Made by a program: the position numbers and the translations under genes. A stretch of 31,649 bases of DNA, from contig DAOTTX010000207.1 in assembly GCA_034437515.1 (NCBI GenBank), forward strand, positions 1-31,649, given 5' to 3'. This stretch comes from DAOTTX01 sp034437515. Its GTDB lineage: Bacteria; Chloroflexota; Anaerolineae; Aggregatilineales; Phototrophicaceae. Positions 29,535 through 31,649 of this stretch are shown in pieces (within the stretch, counting starts at the first letter, position 1; each line of letters opens with the position of its first letter). The notes beneath the pieces were generated by a model. The model did no database searches, was not told the DNA's origin, and saw only the letters and a list, made by a program, of their open reading frames with translations.

Positions 29535-31649
29535 TTAATCGCTGCAAAGTTCGGCGATGCGCCGGTCGTTCTGTGCTTCACTCGCCTCAAGTTGCGTGAG
29601 GCGGTCACGCTCTCGCTGCACCACTGCCGGGTCTGCCCGGTTGACGAATTTCTCATTCGCTAGCATGCCACGCGTTTTCCGTAGCATCTGGGTGATGTTT
29701 TCCTTCTCTTTTTGTAGACGCTCGCATTCTGCCGCAAAATCGATCATCTCTGCCAATGGGATAAAGATGCTCACGTCGTTCACCACTGCCGTTGCTGACT
29801 TTTCCGGTGCGGGGGCGTCGTCTGCTAGCAGGGTGATCTCCGGTGTGTTGCACAACCGACTGAACACATAGCTGTATTTGTCGATGTTTTCCCGGTGGCT
29901 TGCCGGTGCGATGAGCGCCGTGATCTTATCGCCGGGTTGCAGTCCGCTGGCCTGATATTGCTGCCGGATGTCCCGAATGTTGCGCACCATGTCGAACAGA
30001 ATGTTCATATCGGCCTCTGTTTTGTCGCTGATGTAACTTTCATCGACTTCGGGCCAATCAGCGATGATCAACGCTTCCCCGGCGATAGGCAAGTAATGCC
30101 ACATTTCCTCGGTTGCGAAAGGCATAAATGGATGCAGCAGTCGCAGGCAGGTATCCAACGTGTGGACGAGTACACGCAGCGCGGTGGCTTTTTCATCCTC
30201 GGTGCCGTTGTAGAGTGGATGCTTGCTGATTTCCAGATACCAGGGCGCGAATTCATCCCACATAAAGGCGCGTGTCTGGCGTCCGGCCTCACCGTACTGA
30301 TAGGTCTCAAACAGATAATCGACGTTCTTCACCAGTCTATTTAACCAGCTCAGGATCCATCGCGATGGCAGGTCGAGTTCGGCAGCCGCTGGCACCCCCG
30401 CTTCGATCTCACCTTCGAGGTTGCCAGTGGTGAAACTGGTCATCTGCCAGATCTTGTTGACGAAGTTCCAGCTATTCTGCACCCATTCTTCATCGAGGTT
30501 GACGTCGTTGCCGGGGGTGCCGCTGGTCACCAGCGCGTAGCGTAGTGGGTCGGCACCATATTGATCCGCGATCACCAACGGGTCGATCACATTGCCCAGA
30601 GACTTGCTGAACTTACGACCCTCGGCATCTCTGACAAGCCCATGCAGATAGACCGTATGGAATGGTTCTTCATCCGTAAACCATAACCCCATCATAATCA
30701 TCCGTGCCACCCAGAAGAACAGGATGTCGTGCCCGGTTTCCATCACAGACGTGGGATAGAAACGCTGATAGTCCGCGGTTTCTTCAGGCCAGCCCAACGT
30801 GCTAAAAGGCCACAAGCCGCTGCTGAACCACGTATCCAGCACATCCTCTTCTGCCGTCCAGCCGTCGCCTTCCGGCGGTGTGCGCCCTACATAGATTTCG
30901 CCGTAAGGGTCGCCGTCCTTTTCACGATACCAAGCCGGGATGCGATGCCCCCACCAGAGCTGACGACTGATGCACCAGTCCTGAATGTTTTCTAACCAGT
31001 GATAGTAGACCTTCTCGAAACGCTCCGGCACGATCTTGATGCGCCCCTCTTTGACGGCCTTCAGAGCTTTGGCGGCGATGTCGTCCATCTTGACGAACCA
31101 CTGATCGCTGAGCAGCGGTTCGATCACCTCACCACCACGCTGCGAACGCGGGATCACCATCGTGTGTGGCTCCACCTTAAGCGTCATATCTGCCGCTTCC
31201 ATATCCGACCACAGCTTATCCCGCGCCTCGAACCGATCCATCCCCGCGTAAGTGCCACCGTTCTCATTGATGCTGGCATCACGGTTCATGATGTTAATCA
31301 TTTCGAGGTCGTGGCGTTGGGCGATGTCGTAGTCGTTAAAGTCGTGCCCCGGTGTGATCTTGAGTGCGCCCGTACCGAACTCACGATCCACGTATTCATC
31401 CGCGATGATTGGAATCTCGCGGTTGAGCACCGGCACGTAGGCTTTTTTACCGATCATATGCTGGTAACGCTCATCCTCTGGATGCACACACACCGCCGTA
31501 TCACCCAGAATGGTCTCCGGGCGGGTGGTCGCCACCGGCAGGTGTTCGCCACCTTCCACCGGATACTTGAAGTAATACAACCTGGCTTTCTCTTCGGTGC
31601 GTTCCACCTCCAGGTCGCTGACGGCGGTCTGGAGGCCGGGCGACCAGTT
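29535..31649 (-). CDS. valS: Valyl-tRNA synthetase, N-terminal part cut off by the window edge
   Basis: ValRS charges tRNA-Val with valine and edits threonine. The 704 residues in the window begin inside the protein (NWSPGLQTAVSDLEV), so the gene continues past 31649. A GTG at 31607 is only an internal Val codon. Visible parts, in order, are the editing domain (ATTRPETILGDTA and GTGALKITPGHDFNDY), the DWCISRQLWWGHRIPAW segment, the second class I signature KFSKS (30600-30614), the helical anticodon-binding domain, and the C-terminal coiled coil of about 65 residues typical of ValRS. The missing part should be roughly 180-190 residues, including the HIGH motif. Confidence 0.96.
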   Translation of the reverse strand, partial: NWSPGLQTAVSDLEVERTEEKARLYYFKYPVEGGEHLPVATTRPETILGDTAVCVHPEDERYQHMIGKKAYVPVLNREIPIIADEYVDREFGTGALKITPGHDFNDYDIAQRHDLEMINIMNRDASINENGGTYAGMDRFEARDKLWSDMEAADMTLKVEPHTMVIPRSQRGGEVIEPLLSDQWFVKMDDIAAKALKAVKEGRIKIVPERFEKVYYHWLENIQDWCISRQLWWGHRIPAWYREKDGDPYGEIYVGRTPPEGDGWTAEEDVLDTWFSSGLWPFSTLGWPEETADYQRFYPTSVMETGHDILFFWVARMIMMGLWFTDEEPFHTVYLHGLVRDAEGRKFSKSLGNVIDPLVIADQYGADPLRYALVTSGTPGNDVNLDEEWVQNSWNFVNKIWQMTSFTTGNLEGEIEAGVPAAAELDLPSRWILSWLNRLVKNVDYLFETYQYGEAGRQTRAFMWDEFAPWYLEISKHPLYNGTEDEKATALRVLVHTLDTCLRLLHPFMPFATEEMWHYLPIAGEALIIADWPEVDESYISDKTEADMNILFDMVRNIRDIRQQYQASGLQPGDKITALIAPASHRENIDKYSYVFSRLCNTPEITLLADDAPAPEKSATAVVNDVSIFIPLAEMIDFAAECERLQKEKENITQMLRKTRGMLANEKFVNRADPAVVQRERDRLTQLEASEAQNDRRIAELCSD

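Noticed and set aside
31607..31649. GTG at 31607 as the start of valS
   Set aside because: The frame stays open to the window edge and reads NWSPGLQTAVSDLEV, which is internal ValRS sequence; the gene is simply cut.
1..31649. tRNA, rRNA, insertion sequences, phage genes or attachment sites
   Set aside because: No cloverleaf, ribosomal RNA sequence, transposase, integrase or flanking direct repeat was recognised by eye; a tRNA-finding program was not run.

Overview
The window is an ordinary, densely coded bacterial chromosome segment of moderate GC content. It holds 24 protein genes and no RNA gene, insertion sequence, integrase or CRISPR array that I can see. The gene set suggests a member of the Chloroflexota, perhaps Anaerolineae-like: Pro/Thr-linked LysM surface proteins, a DUF2207 membrane protein, an SPFH protein with a SHOCT-like tail, a CpaE-like receiver-ATPase, several PknB-type kinases, and yajC-secD-secF. 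That assignment is inference from gene content; no 16S gene or other marker is present.

Layout, left to right. (1) 38-3136, minus strand: a long coiled-coil protein followed by selB, the selenocysteine elongation factor. (2) 3273-5792, plus strand: a dGTPase-like HD phosphohydrolase and a Ser/Thr kinase with a C-terminal membrane anchor. (3) 5789-9581, minus strand: a receptor-type Ser/Thr kinase that converges on the first kinase with a 4-base overlap, then a secreted LysM protein fused to a glycosidase-like domain. (4) 9702-13925, plus strand: a probable four-gene operon (DUF2207 membrane protein, two-TM winged-helix/zinc-ribbon protein, helical protein, SPFH protein) ending at a textbook terminator. 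(5) 13992-15938, minus strand: a NERD-like membrane protein and an unrecognised exported protein. (6) 16069-18969, plus strand: yajC-secD-secF. (7) 19016-22187, minus strand: a CpaE-like response regulator, a sirtuin and a GAF histidine kinase. (8) 22378-25436, plus strand: a second histidine kinase and mutL. (9) 25485-29110, minus strand: a nucleotidyltransferase-like protein and two paralogous LysM proteins. (10) 29253-29477, plus strand: a tiny HEAT-repeat-like protein. (11) 29535 to the right edge, minus strand: valS, cut by the window end.

The main themes are signalling (two Ser/Thr kinases, two histidine kinases, one receiver-ATPase), cell-envelope construction (three LysM proteins, Sec accessory subunits, the SPFH operon) and genome or nucleotide upkeep (mutL, dGTPase). 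The best candidate for an uncharacterised system is the 9702-13925 operon. Two genes look like members of known families that have lost catalytic signatures: the MutL endonuclease site, and the nucleotidyltransferase at 28139-29110.

Several promoters carry an extended -10 (TGn before the hexamer), and two consecutive genes (29110 and 28070) appear to start with TTG. No stretch without a gene exceeds 300 bases. The longest are 22188-22377 (two divergent promoters), 7628-7814 (one weak hairpin), 29111-29252 (divergent promoters), 3137-3272 and 15939-16068.
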